Shown: positions 1 through 11,280, counted from the first letter of the stretch. The stretch: DNA of 64,000 nt from Rheum nobile (GCA_027886185.1 WOAB01000568.1:7882501-7946500); one strand, 5' to 3'. Notes: generated by a model from the letters alone, not told the origin. Numbers and translations: made by a program.

Positions 1-1
1 A

Positions 2-247
2 CCAGGTAAATCGCCTTTGCTGCTAACTCCGAGCGAGAAGCTCGCTCCCTCTTTGGTGCAGGTCCCTGAAGTTAAGGCTAAACACCCCCCTGATCGATCT
101 AAGCATGGGGTAGACGCGACTAAGAAGGTCAAGATGGAGAAGCCAAGGAAGAAGAAGCATGGTCTAAGGTTCAAACCTTTCCATGATTGGTTCAGGAAGG
201 CGGTGTGGATTGAGAAGGTTCCCAAGGAGCCTGACGATATGGATTAA
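2..247 (+). CDS. C-terminal end of an Athila/Tat-like retrotransposon ORF (partial)
   Basis: An open frame enters from the left window edge and stops at 245-247 (TAA). The visible 81 codons are lysine-rich, with a basic run near the middle and a tail ending in acidic residues; no catalytic motif is visible. The stop is followed by a GGCGCTACTCGGGAGGCAA stretch, which I recall as typical of the region after pol in Athila/Tat-type Ty3/gypsy elements, and about 1.5 kb later by a polypurine-like tract and an LTR. I infer that it is the tail of that element's polyprotein or extra ORF. The true start lies outside the window. Function unknown. Confidence 0.45.
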   Translation, partial: PGKSPLLLTPSEKLAPSLVQVPEVKAKHPPDRSKHGVDATKKVKMEKPRKKKHGLRFKPFHDWFRKAVWIEKVPKEPDDMD

Positions 248-1754
248 GGTTGTTCAAGTAGTATGTCGCGCCACGACACTAACTAAGGCGCTACTCGGGA
301 GGCAACCCGAGGTTAGTTAGTTTATTTCCCTTTCCCTTAGTCTTTTCTTTTGTTTTTCCTTGTAGTTTTTCCTTTCTGTGTCGAACTAACTTGCAGGAAG
401 TGCGAAAAAACGAAGATGGTGTTCACGGCGCCCGCCGCAAACCTTACGGCGACCGCCGCAATTGCCTCGCCAAGAAAGTTGGCCACGACCTAAAAACGGC
501 GACCGCCGTTTAATTACGACGACCGCCGCAATTACGGCGACCGCCGCACCCTTCACGGCGAACGCCGCACTTTCTCAGGTAAAAAATTAAAAAAAAAATC
601 GAAAAACAAATCGAAAAAAATGGGCCCCGAAAAAACCTTAAACGGGGAGCAAAAGACGAAAATAAGATACCCCAAAAAGACCTTAAACGGGGAGAAAAAG
701 TCAAAAAAATAAAAAATAATTTACCCATTTGTCCAGAGTTCCCCACGGAGAGGTGCGCATCATGTTGCTAACGGACGATTACATTCACCCAACTTTTTAC
801 TTGGCAACGATGATGGCTCTGCAGTCGACAGCTGGAGAGGTGATACACCAGGGCCCAACCACGATGACATCTGGGCCCATTTTTGAAGGCCGTGCCACCC
901 TGAGTTCCTGTATAACCACCACACTTCACAGTGGTCTCTTATGGTTGCACGGTAGATGAAGATAATGGCGCTGATGCCAGACATCCAGGACATGAGCTTT
1001 TATGACTACACCGCCAGCAACAAGGAAGTGTCCAAGCCAACTCGGCAACGTTGTGAGTTATTTTTTGCTTTTCCCTGTGCTTTATTCTTTTGTCTTTCAT
1101 TACATTGAGGACAATGCAATGTTTAAGCATGGGGTGGGGTTTTATACTTGCTACGCTGCTGAGGAGAAAAATGAAAAGAAAAAATGAAAAGAGCCAAAAT
1201 TTTGAAAAAAGGCGTACATTAAAAATCCTGGGATAGGTCGAAAACCCGAAAGGACGGCCTAGGCAATAAGCAGGTGGCTTGGACCAGCATTAGGCTGGGG
1301 TAATATGAGGTCAAGAGTGACGTGAGCTTATGTGAGTACATCTATTGGAAAATGAAATGAGTGGCTTGGTGAAAACCCGAAAGGGCGCCTTGGCAAAACG
1401 AGTGAAAAAGAAGAAGAGTGATTTTAGGATTTCTCATTATTCTTGGCGAGGCGTCATAAGAAGAGGAGACAAAGAAGGATTGTCGGGTAGGTCACTCTGG
1501 GAGACATAAGGAGCAATAGATGGAGGCTAGGATTAGAGGTGACTCACGCTATTGGATGTCCGGGTTTAGCTTGGGGGAAAGTACTATGCTTGCCCCTTAA
1601 GCTTGTTGAGTTGTGGATGTGTTGTAAATGAGATTGGTGCTAGGAGCTTGGCATGGGTTAGGTGACTCTTATTTGGAGGATATGCTTCCTGAGATCTTGG
1701 ATGCTGAATTGGAGGAGTAGGCTCTTTACTAGTTTACTCGAGGACGAGCAAAGG
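248..1754 (+). mobile_element. 3' internal non-coding region of the Athila/Tat-like element
   Basis: No long frame is supported here. The region holds a GC-rich repeat cluster (421-562), A-rich sequence, and three copies of an AAGCATGGGGT-like purine motif (near 107, 1122 and 1757), the last sitting immediately before the LTR. It behaves like the long 3' untranslated spacer of an Athila/Tat-type gypsy element. Several short frames cross it but share no recognisable family. Confidence 0.5.
421..562. repeat. GC-rich inverted 12-mer cluster, internal copy
   Basis: About six to seven copies of CGGCGACCGCCG or close variants (CGGCGCCCGCCG, CGACGACCGCCG, CGGCGAACGCCG) separated by 5-25 bp spacers. 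Each copy has 5-bp inverted arms CGGCG/CGCCG around a 2-bp spacer. The same motif family recurs in the LTR of this element (2163-2325) and in other LTRs of the window. Confidence 0.85.
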
Positions 1755-1772
1755 TCTAAGCATGGGGTGGTT
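1755..1772 (+). other. Polypurine tract before the LTR
   Basis: The purine-rich run TCTAAGCATGGGGTGGTT immediately precedes the TG that opens the LTR. Its position and composition fit a plus-strand primer for reverse transcription. It contains two T-rich interruptions, so it is not a perfect purine run. Confidence 0.55.
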
Positions 1773-3258
1773 TGATAAGCACTACTTTGTAGGGCTTAAG
1801 TAAGAGTCATTAGAGGTTTTATTGGTGTCATTCTGGTAGATTTAGACACATTCATGTGTATGGCGTTTGGGGACAAAGTTGGTGTATTTGGAGGTGTTTG
1901 AGCGGTTTTGGATATCATATGAGACACTGAGGAAGAAACCACATGAGAAGACGAGGAAGAGGAGTGCACTGAAGAGTAGAAGAACCATAGGCTGAATTCA
2001 ATTGGTTCGTTCTCTCTACTCCGATGTCCAAATGGAGTGATTCCAATTCTAGGAGTTAGCTTTTCAAGTCTACTGCAAGTCCTCAAAATATGAGCGCGAT
2101 CCGAGTTGGGAATCAAAAGTTATGGCGTTTTTACGGAAGTGTCGCAGGAGCTAAACCGAAGAACGGCGACCGCCGTACAAAGACGGCGACCGCAGTAATT
2201 ACGGCGCCCGCCGTGAACCTTACGGTGCCCGCCGCAATTGGCTTTCCACCGACCTTGGCTACGAAGTGATTACGGCGCCCGCCGTTTAATTGCGGCGCCC
2301 ACCGTGGGAGATGCGGCGACCGCCGCCGATGTCTGAAGTCCGTCGCGCCGTTTCTTTATTTGCATTATTTTATTACTTTTTATTATTTCGTTTTAGGTTA
2401 ACTTAGCTTTATTTTCCTTTAGTATTTAAGGGTTGAGAAAAGGATTGTTTGCCAATCATCAATCATCTTTCTCTCTGAAACCCTAATTCCCTTTTCTACG
2501 TTATGAAGAACTAAGCCTCCCTGGCTTAGTCAGACGCTGAAGCTTTCGTTTGGATTAAGTTGTGAGATTCTTGTTCTTAATCTATTGCATGGTTTTTATC
2601 TTTCTCTTGCTTAAGTTGTTTATGATTGATATTGATAATCTCTATTTGGACGCATCTAGGGTTTAGTGTTATTGATTGATTGCTAGATCTAGATTGTTAC
2701 TGGTTGAGCATATCTATTTCAGAGTAACAACTGCATCGTACTAGTATCTGGTTGTGCTAGTCTTATGCAGAAGAGAATTGATTTATATTCTAGGATAAAA
2801 GCTGGTTGTTTTATGCTAGAATTGTATCCAACTATATTCCTATCCGTAAGACTGTTGTTAAACTGAATCTTGATAGTTTCAGGGTTGTTTAATTAGTTAG
2901 TGCTAATAGTATCTAGTTGTGCTATTAGTTATATCTGAAAAGATATTGGAATCACCATTGCATGAGATTTTGAATGAGTATCTATGATCAACTTGTCATA
3001 CGAATAGTGGATGTTGTTTGACTGAGTACTTTCCCCATTACTGAATTCATCATCTTTAGTTTGTCTTACCTTTGCATGTTTAGTTACTTAAAACAAACAA
3101 AACCCCCCATTTGGTTACTTTGGATTGACATATAAATTGCATAATTAGATAGAATTCGCCTCCCTGTGGATTCGACCTGTACTTACCTAGGACTACGGTT
3201 TAAGGTTTGTTTGGATACTTTGCATAGTAGGAATTAGAACGGCAAATTTCTGTTATCA
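1773..3258 (+). repeat. 3' LTR of the Athila/Tat-like element, 1486 bp
   Basis: Opens with TGATAAGC directly after the polypurine tract and closes with GTTATCA, giving the canonical TG...CA termini and a short inverted end (TGATAA/TTATCA). It contains a GC 12-mer cluster at 2163-2325 followed by a TATA-like AGTATTTAAGG at 2421-2431, which I take as the promoter. The next base lies inside the zinc-knuckle codons of another retrotransposon, so this LTR ends a nested insertion; the duplicated target would be TACAC (3259-3263), but the left copy is outside the window. Confidence 0.75.
2163..2325. repeat. GC-rich inverted 12-mer cluster upstream of the LTR TATA box
   Basis: Seven or so copies of CGGCGACCGCCG / CGGCGCCCGCCG and single-base variants lie 100-260 bp upstream of the TATA-like site at 2421-2431. 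This placement matches the upstream clusters in the chromovirus LTRs of this window, which belong to a different gypsy branch. Confidence 0.85.
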
Positions 3259-3497
3259 TACACCCGGACACAAGAGCAATGAGTGCCCGAAAAAGAAAAA
3301 GACGTGTTTTGGCTGTGGAAAGGTGGGGCACATCCAGACATTTTGTCCGCAGAGGAGGCAGAAAGGAGCTGAATCACAGCAAGGGTCTATTAGTCAGAAC
3401 AATCGACCTAGGTTTAGACCAGTGGAAGCTCCTAGTCCTTCAACGCAGACGACTGCGCAAAACAAGGGGAAAGCCCCAGCTGCTTCTGGAAGTTAAA
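3259..3497 (+). pseudogene. Tekay-type gag, C-terminal zinc-knuckle fragment
   Basis: Starting at the insertion junction, the plus strand encodes the second half of one CCHC knuckle (GHKSNEC) and a complete second knuckle (CFGCGKVGHIQTFC), then a Q/S/P-rich linker. This matches the end of gag in the chromovirus at 46.5 kb, where the same peptide order leads into protease. A TAA at about 3495-3497 replaces the Gln codon of the linker. The upstream gag is cut off by the nested LTR ending at 3258. Gag would form the capsid and bind RNA; this copy is dead. Confidence 0.8.
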
Positions 3498-4500
3498 GTC
3501 AACGCCTTTACGAGATGCGTGAGGCGGATTGACCCAATGCTCCAATTGCTCAAGGTACTCTATACCTTCATTCTACTTCTGTATGTATGTTGTTTGATTC
3601 GGGTGCTACCCATTCCTTTATTTCGGAGAGTTGTATCAGTAAGTTAGACTTAGTATGCAACGAGGTTTGTGAACCTTTCGTTGTAAATCTTCCTAATGGT
3701 GAATATTTGGTTGGAACCAAGCATCTGTCAGAATTTCCGATTACCATCCAGGGTAAGAAATTCGAAGCAGATTTGATTTGTATATCCATGGCTCCATACG
3801 ACATTATTCTCGGTATGGATTGGCTGACGCGTCATGGGGCGGTAATCGATTTTAGCTCAAGGACTGTGACAGTGTCATTTGGGGGCAAGTATGTATGCAA
3901 GTTCAAGGGTCGGAATGACGCTGATAACGACAGGCTTCCCAATGCGATGACTGCGTTTAAGCTACTTCGACAAGGATGTGTCGGGTACCTGTGCTATCTG
4001 GACGAGCCCAAGAAAGATGAACCTTCAATTCTTGATATTCCGGTCGTTTGTGAGTTTCCGGATGTCTTTCCGGAGGAAATTCCTGGTTTACCCCCGTATC
4101 GTGACGTAGAATTTACCATTGATCTCGAGCCTAGTACCGCGCCGATCTCTAAGGCACCGTACCGGATGGCTCCTCCTGAGATGCAAGAGTTGAAGAAGCA
4201 ACTCGAGGATCTTCTTGAGAAAGGATATATAAGACCGAGTGCATCACCTTGGGGCGCTCCGGTCTTGTTCGTCAAAAAGAAGGATGGATCGTTCCAACTT
4301 TGTATCGACTATCGAGAGTTGAATAAAGTCACGATCAAGAACAAGTATCAGTTGTCGAGGATTGATGATCTGTTGGATCAACTACAAGGAGCTAAAGTCT
4401 TTTCCAAAATTGATCTGAGATCTGGTTACCATCAGCTCAGAATTTGTGAGGAGGATATTCCGAGGACTATTTCCGGACGAGATATGGTCACTACGAGTTC
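3498..4500 (+). pseudogene. Tekay-type pol fragment: protease and N-terminal reverse transcriptase
   Basis: The frame carries an aspartic protease active site (LFDSGATHSFIS, about 3587-3622) and the start of reverse transcriptase, including YRMAPPEMQELKKQL, the KKKDGSF block, and KIDLRSGYHQLRI. It stays aligned with the better copy at 46.6-47.6 kb until about 4475, where a short deletion shifts the frame just after the DLRSGYHQL block, so the frame ends at a TAG at 4502-4504. It is the continuation of the gag fragment. Confidence 0.85.
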
Positions 4501-5028
4501 GTAGTCATGCCATTTGGACTTACTAATGCTCCAGCAGTTTTCATGGATCTAATGCATCGATGTTTCCACCAATACTTGGATAAGTTCGTAGTGGTCTTCA
4601 TCGACGACATTTTGATCTATTCCCCGAGTGAGGAAGCTCACGAGGAACATCTTTAGATTACTTTGTCAGTCCTTAGACAGAATCAGCTATATGCAAAGTT
4701 GTCTAAGTGTGACTTTTGGATCTAGGAAGTGGCTTTCTTAGGCCATGTGATCAATGAGAATGAGGTTATGGTTGATCCCCAGAAGATTAAAGCGGTAGCA
4801 AATTGGAAGTGGCCTCAAAATATAAAAGAGGTGCGCAGTTTTCTTGGTCTTGTTGGATATTATAGACGGTTCATGGAGGGACTTTCTAAGATCGCTCTAC
4901 CTATGACCGGTCTGCTCCGCAAAGTCCACAAGAAGTTTGTCTGGGATGACAAGTACGAGGCAAGTTTTCAGAAGTTGAAGCAGTGTTTGACCTCTGCCCC
5001 AGTGTTAGCACTACCAGAATGGAAATGA
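4501..5028 (+). pseudogene. Tekay-type pol fragment: rest of reverse transcriptase
   Basis: In a second frame the plus strand continues with MPFGLTNAPAVFMDLM and the catalytic FIDDILIYS block (about 4600-4625), followed by the thumb region (FLGLVGYYRRFMEG, KFVWDDKYEASF, SAPVLALPEW). Stop codons interrupt it near 4653 and 4724. It ends where the sequence jumps into integrase; RNase H and the integrase zinc-binding domain are absent, and about 850 bp are missing relative to the copy at 46.6-50.1 kb. Confidence 0.85.
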
Positions 5029-5660
5029 GAGGATATTGCTATGGATTTCATCACGGGGCTGCCAAAGACTGAAAGCCAGAAGGATGCTATATGGGTAATC
5101 ATTGACAGGCTCACGAAGAGTGCTCACTTCGTGGCTATCAAGTCAACATGGGGAATCCAGAAGCTATCAGAAGTGTTTTTACACGAGATTTTCATTTGCA
5201 TGGTACTCCAAAGACCATTGTATCAGATCGAGATGGTCGATTCATGTCAAGATTCTGGAAAGAATTACACAAGGCCATGGGAACCGAGTTGAGATTCAGT
5301 ACTGTATTTCATCCTTAGACGGATGGAGAGTCTGAGAGGACCATCCAGACCTTGGAAGATATGCTAAGAGCTTATGTACTCGATCGTCCGACTAGCTGGG
5401 AGAACAACCTGAGTCTTATTGAGTTCACGTACAACAACAGTTGGCATGCTACCATAAAGATGGCTCCATTCGAGGCTTTGTACGATCGAAGGTACAGATC
5501 TCCGATTTGTAGGGATGAGAATGCCGACAAGGTTCTGCTCGGACCGGAGCTAGTCGAAAGGATTGCCTCAGACATTGCTTTGATAAGACAAAGGATGTTG
5601 ACCGCTCAGAGTTGACAAAAGTCTTATGCAGATCTGAAGCGCAGGAATGTCGAGTTTGAG
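5029..5660 (+). pseudogene. Tekay-type integrase catalytic core fragment
   Basis: Resumes directly after the deletion with MDFITGLPK (first catalytic Asp), KSAHFVAIKS, then a frameshifted segment containing the region of the second Asp, and the third-acidic block near EDMLRA. YNNSWHATIKMAPFEALY is intact at about 5430-5485. The N-terminal HHCC zinc domain is gone. Several frame changes (near 5180-5300) and a TGA at about 5613 show that it is a pseudogene. Confidence 0.85.
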
Positions 5661-6092
5661 GATGGTGACAAAGTGTTTGTCAGAGTATCGCCATCAAAGG
5701 GTGTGTTTAGATTTGGTAAGCGTGGAAAGCTTAACCCTCGCTACGTGGGACCATTTGAGATCCTTGATAGAGTGGGGTCTCTAGCGTATCGTTTGGCATT
5801 GCCGCCATCAGCGCATCCAGTGCATAACGTGTTCCACGTATCCTTGTTAAGGAAGTACGTGCCTGATGAGTCTCATGTGCTGAGTTATGAAGACATCGAG
5901 ATTCAGACAAATAGTACCTACGAGGAGATACCGGTGTGTATTCTCGAACGCCGTGAGAAGCAGTTACAGAACAAGGTGGTACCATTGGTACAGATTTTGT
6001 GGTCCAAGTCAGGAACTGAGGAGGTTACTTGGGAAACCTGAGAGACTGAGGAGGATATGCTTAGACGCTTTCCAGAGATGTTTTTGGCCTAG
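5661..6092 (+). pseudogene. Tekay-type integrase tail and chromodomain fragment
   Basis: Encodes the GPY/F-type motif (RYVGPFEILDRVGSLAYRL), the VHNVFHVSLLRKYVPD block and a C-terminal chromodomain-like segment (PVCILERREKQLQNKVVPL, then LWSKSGTEEVTWE). A TGA at about 6039-6041 splits the last segment; the ancestral frame ends at TAG 6090-6092. Chromodomains of this class are thought to direct integration to heterochromatin. The domain order supports assignment to the Tekay/Del chromoviruses. Confidence 0.85.
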
Positions 6093-6198
6093 TTTCGCGG
6101 TCGAAACCTTTTTAAGGGGGTAGTGTTGTAACGCCTCGCTTATTTTTTAGGTTATTCGGCCAAGTTTCGGGTCGAAACTTCTTTTAAGGGGGAAGTGA
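6093..6198 (+). repeat. Duplicated polypurine/LTR-edge segment
   Basis: Two related blocks occur in tandem: about 6093-6137 and 6162-6210. Each contains GTCGAAAC, a run of A/G ending in AAGGGGG, and a TGTAA-type sequence resembling the LTR start. Only the second leads into the real LTR (TGTAATACCCC at 6199). I read this as a local duplication of the polypurine tract and LTR edge. Confidence 0.6.
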
Positions 6199-8508
6199 TG
6201 TAATACCCCTCATTTTTAGTAAGGGCATTTTTGTAATTTTCCAAACATTCGTACTGAAGTCGAATTAATTTCAGAGAAGTTCAGACATTCTGTAAAATGC
6301 TTGATCTCTGTAATAATTCCCTGAGTGGAATAAAATACATTCGAAGTATTTTTGGGGTTTAGAATATTTGTTCGGATACGAATATATTTAATCCGGGGTT
6401 AAAACCCATACCCATTATTCTTCCCGGGAAAAAGTGGGCAAAAGGCACAAGATTGGCCTTGACTGCACCCGCGGTCATACCCACCGCACCCCGTGGTCAG
6501 AAAGTGGCCTTCACCGCACCCCGCGGTGAGACCCATCGCACCCGCGCCGTCATGATTACCTTTTCTGCCCCGCCGAACTTCGCATGAGCTGCTTGCCGAT
6601 CTTGTCGGAGCTGAAGCGGTGGCGGTGGGGGAGCCAACTGGAACTCCTTGCTTGGCCTATATAAGGAGGGGACTTGGAGGAGGAAGGCATCCCAAGCTCT
6701 CTCTCTGAAATCTCTCTCTCGTTCCATTGTCGCCGGAGTTGCAAGCTTTCGCCGGAGTTCTTCAAGATCATCGCCGAAGCTACCATAGGAGGAGGAGGTG
6801 CTCTCAAGGTGGTCCTTTGGAAGTCCAAGGAATCCAGAAGTCGGAGCCACCACGAGTCGAACCCCCGTTGTCTTCCCCGGTGAGTTTTCGTCGTCGTCTC
6901 GCCGCTGTGGCTTGACTACACCCGCGGTCAAGGCCGCCGCACCCGCGGTGTGCCCAGGCACTCGTGGTTGTGGCTTGGGCTTTGTGATCTCGATTAGGAC
7001 TTCTGTTCCTTCGATTCCGTTCGTCTTTCCTTAGATTCGTATATTTTATTATCGAATCTAACTTAGGGTTTCGTTATGGGTCGTTCCGTAGGGATCTGAA
7101 ATCCGAGTTATGTCCTCGTTCCGAACCCGGAAACCCATTGTCTTTGAGCTTCGTTGAGCTTCGTCTAATCTAAGGCAAGTGGCGGTTCGCTCTTGCTTAT
7201 CATTCCATATTTCTATTAATTATCAATTGTTTAATTGTTAATTAAATTGGAATGAATTACTGGTTTCGTTGGAAACAATTTTCTTAAAATGATACGATTA
7301 AAATGAATATTATAATAGGTTGTATATATTGCTAGAAACAACGCTATTATATCTGTTATTACCGTGATGGTATTGTTATGGATTTTTTTGCGAACTTGAA
7401 ATATAGTTAGCAGTGGATTTTATGTGCACTTGAGATATAGTTAGCACGAGTATTCGTAGGAGCGCTGCTTACCTTGAGAGGTAGCCGTTTCTTTATAACC
7501 CGATGGATAGGATGTTCAAGCCCTAACACCATTTCTCTAGTCATGACTATCCCCTATCCGAATATAGGGGAGGTGCGCTTAGCCGGCGTCAAACCTTTAG
7601 GGATTTATTCCCGACTATATATCTCTATATCCCGAGGGATGAGATGATTATGATAAAAGCTTATAACGTGAATATACGTTTTGGAATTAAATAAGATAAG
7701 TGCTGTTATTCACATAATTAATGAACCTTAGGGCGAGAAGTACAACTTGGAAACTCGTCCGGGACTTCGATTAGAGTAAGTCCACCTTCCAAATCTGAAT
7801 TCGCATTGTGCGGTGAGGTTGGCCGTTGACCCAAATAGTCAAGTCAGTTTTAAAACGCTTGTGTGAATTATAATGTTCCCAAACATTGTCATACTTTCCG
7901 ATAAGACTCAATTCGTTGGAGTCTTCTCTTCATATGTGTCCTTAAGACTCAATCTTTCATAGTCTTCTCTTGATCATACATTTTCGTATTTTTCAGTAGG
8001 AGTATGGTGGTTGACTATCGTCGTCGACTTTTATTCGAGAAGCGATAAGTCTAACCTAATACGACTACTTAGAACCTTTCTGTTTTACCCTTGTATAGTC
8101 TTTCATTAGACTAACCAACCGGTTATATTCCCTTGCATGGTTGGCTGGTGTCATCCGTCTCATACGGCACATCAGATAAACGTCCATTCCATGAAGGCTA
8201 GAAATGACGATGGAGGCAGATGGAATTTTAAAGAGTTGTATCAGGTTGAGATCCTAGGCGTGTGATCGCTAGATCAAGACTTTTGTGTCATTTATTTAAA
8301 AAAAAGACTTCCGCTGTAATATATTTTTGTTGTATTTGGATTATGGATGTAATTCCGAAACTTTGATTTAATCCAATACTATGACATTTCGTATTATAAA
8401 TGTTGTTTTATGATTTGTATAAACTAGTTAAGCCTTGGGTGGCTTCGGATGTGGAATCTGAGGTCACCGGCGGTGATACCTTTCAATGATATATTTGGGG
8501 GTGTTACA
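6199..8508 (+). repeat. 3' LTR of the decayed Tekay element, 2310 bp
   Basis: Begins TGTAATACCCC and ends GGGTGTTACA. It contains a TATA box (CTATATAAGG, 6657-6666), a conserved GGCAAGTGGCGGTTCGCTC block (about 7171), a TTGTATATATTGCTAG block (about 7320) and a GCATGGTTGGCTGGTGTCAT block (8135), all shared with the other chromovirus LTRs here. GC clusters flank the TATA box: 6466-6555 (motif CACCCGCGGTCA and relatives) and 6918-6953. A splice-donor-like GGTGAGTTT lies at about 6880. The 5' LTR is outside the window. Confidence 0.88.
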
Positions 8509-8859
8509 AATAAAATAATTATTTAAGAAAAATTAGTTTCGCAAACTAGTGATACGATTTTCGCAAAACTCTTACTAAGACAAAAATCACACTTTTAAAG
8601 TTACAATTATAAACTATCGTTTGATTGCTTATACACACCATTTAAAACCAACTATAAATAACTTTTGAAGCCCAAATAGTTAAATCATTATTTTAAATTA
8701 AATTTCAAGAGGTAATTAAACTTTTAAAGTTAAAATTTTAGATTCTGAAAACTCCTTCTTAAAGGAAAACATGTTGGAAATAATAATAAAAAAATTCGAA
8801 AATTCTCAAACCTAACAATAGGCCAAGAATTTTAAAAGCCATTTCTCTGATATCATAAT
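8509..8859 (-). mobile_element. Leader of a minus-strand chromovirus with degenerate primer-binding site
   Basis: AT-rich DNA with no credible frame lies between two LTRs that point towards it. Read on the minus strand, the sequence next to the LTR at 8860 is TGATATCAGAG (8845-8855), one base from the usual TGGTATCAGAG primer-binding site for initiator methionine tRNA. It therefore looks like the 5' leader of the minus-strand element, cut on the left by the plus-strand LTR ending at 8508. Confidence 0.6.
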
Positions 8860-11280
8860 TGTAACACCCCCGACTTATGTCGGTAGTGCCACACGCCAGT
8901 GACCTCAGACGTTACCGTCCAAAGCCACCCTAGGCTTTAATCGGAACAATTAAACTTGAATACGTATATAAATATTAAATGAAAGATTAAACAGCGGAAG
9001 ACATTTGTATATGAAACTCAACTCTTTTATTAAAAGATCTCTCATCAAACGAGAGTAGCGTCTTTACAACAGAGTATAAATTTCAGCGGAAGACTTATAA
9101 ATTACACATCGGGAGACTTTTAAGAATCAACCTATAACATCGCTAGGTTATAAAGATATATTAAAGTAATACTTAATAACTTAAAACACTGACACTTAAA
9201 TCTTCGTTTGCAAGCCTCTTCTTCTTCGACTGGTTACTTTGACTTCGGGAACCAACCACTGATGTGCCGTATAGGACGGATGACACCAGCCAACCATGCA
9301 AGGAATAAAACCCGGTTGGTTAGTCTAATGAAAGACTATGAAAGGGTGAAAATAGAATGGTTCTAGTGATCGCAACCGTTTACTATCACTGTCCCTTGAA
9401 TAATAACCGAAAGAACGATATATAACCCGGAACTTTCACGGAATGATTAGTATTTAGATATGCTCTGAAAGGAAGACTCCAAAGGAATTGAGTCTTATGG
9501 AAAAGTATGACAATTGTTTGGGAACGTTACAGTTTCATACAAGCGTTTAAAAACGACTTGATCATTTGGGTCCACGACCAACCTCACCGCACAATGCGAA
9601 TTCAGATTGGAAAGAGAACTTACTCTAACCGAAGTCCAGGCAAGTTTCCAAGTTGTACTTCTCGCCCGAGGGTTCATTAATTATGTGCCTACCCGCACTT
9701 ATCTTATCTTAATTTCAAAACGGATATTCATGTTAAAGCTTTTTAATATGATCTCGAGTAACTACGAAAGTTTACGATATCGAGTGACTACGAAGGTTTA
9801 CGATCTCGAGTGACTACGAAAGTTTACGATCTCGAGTAACTACGAAAGTTTATGGTCTCGAATGACTACCAAAGTTTATGGTCTCGAATGACTATGAAAG
9901 TTTATGATCTCGAGTGACTACGAAAGTTTACGATCTGGAAAGCATTTAGAGACTGGGTCCACTAATACTGAGTTATAAGGAAACGATTAATCCTCATAAG
10001 GAATTAGCGTTCCTACGAATACTCGTGCTAATCTAGCATTAAAGTTTACATTTGAATCCACAACAAAACCATTACGGTCATTAACAAGTATAATAGCGTT
10101 GTTTCTAGCAATATATACAACCTACTATAATATCATATTTTAAACACGTTATTTATAAAATCTGTTCCCAAACAAAAATAACAGTTCACTCTGGTTTAAT
10201 TAACAATTAAAAGCAATTGATAATTAATGGAACATGGAATGATTAAGCAAGAGCGAACCGCCACTTGCCTTAGTCTAGACGAACGATTGAGCGACGACGG
10301 GTTTCTGGGTCCGGAACGGGAACGGAAATTGGATTATAGATTCCTATGACAACGACCCATAACGAAAGCCTAGGTTAGATTCGACAATAAAATGATACGA
10401 ATCTAAGAAAGAACGAACGAAATCGAAAGAACAAAAGTCCCGCCCGAGACCCGATCGTCCAAGGCCACGATCGCGATTGCCAAGGCAATCCGCGGTCGCG
10501 GCCGTCGAAGACTTCGTCCGCGAGTGTCAAAGACAGTGGCCGCGGACGCGGCCGGCCTTGTCACTGCCGCGGTCGCGGCAGTTCATGTCCGCGGTCGCGG
10601 CCATGAACTCCGGCGACCCAAAATTGAGAAAAACCTCACCGGCAACGACGCGACGTGGCTCGATTCGAGGGGGCTTCGACTCCTGACCTCTTTGCGCCTC
10701 CAAAGCACCACTCTAAGGCTGCCACGACCACCGGCGAGAGCTCCGACGACACCTCGAAACTCCGGCGAGGGAAGGAAAACGAGAGTGAGAGAGAAGATCT
10801 TATTTGGGTGCCAAAAACCCTCCCATCTCGGCTTCTATTTATAGCCAAAGGAGGAGAGCAGCCCCCGCCCAGATCAACGGCGGCTCAGAAGATCGACAGC
10901 GACGAAGAACACGAGGCATGCATGCCCGACTGCACATTCTGCACATTTCCGCGGTCGCGGAAAATTCCAAAGCCCAGCTCCTCTGGGAGCTATTTTTCCG
11001 CAGTCGCGGAAATTCTTCCGCAGTCGCGACAGAGGCATTTTCGCGTCTGTTTGTCCGGGAAAAGGTTTGGCATGGGTTTAAACCCCATAAATTATATATT
11101 TGTACCCAAACAAATATTCTAAGCCCCGAAAATACGTCGAATGTATTTTATACACTCAGGGAAATTTTACAGAGATTATATGAGTTACAGAAATCCGAAC
11201 TTTGCCTAATGCGTTCAGAATTATTGTCGAGGGTTTGGGAAATTACCCAAATGCCCTTACTAAAAATGAGGGATATTACA
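8860..11280 (-). repeat. 5' LTR of a minus-strand chromovirus, 2421 bp
   Basis: On the plus strand it runs from TGTAACACCCCCGAC to GGGATATTACA, so on the minus strand it starts TGTAATATCCC. It shares the chromovirus LTR blocks in reverse (GATGTGCCGTATAGGACGGA at 9261, ACCGCCACTTGCCTTA at 10258). The minus-strand TATA box is GGCTATAAATAG (10835-10846). GC clusters lie at 10948-11030 (upstream) and 10465-10612 (downstream), here with motif CCGCGGTCGCGG. A degenerate TACGAAAGTTTACGATCTCG tandem repeat occupies 9752-9940. Its element lacks an identifiable body. Confidence 0.85.
9752..9940. repeat. Minisatellite inside the minus-strand LTR
   Basis: About seven to eight imperfect copies of a roughly 26-bp unit built on CGAGTGACTACGAAAGTTTA. 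It is not obvious in the other chromovirus LTRs at the equivalent position and is probably a private expansion in this copy. Confidence 0.75.

Noticed and set aside
6497..6961. 154-codon minus-strand frame in the 3' LTR
   Set aside because: Antisense to the LTR promoter region and spans the TATA box; GC-rich shadow frame.
10655..11122. Plus-strand frames over the GC-rich LTR segment
   Set aside because: Antisense to the element, created by GC-rich repeats lacking stops; no family resemblance.
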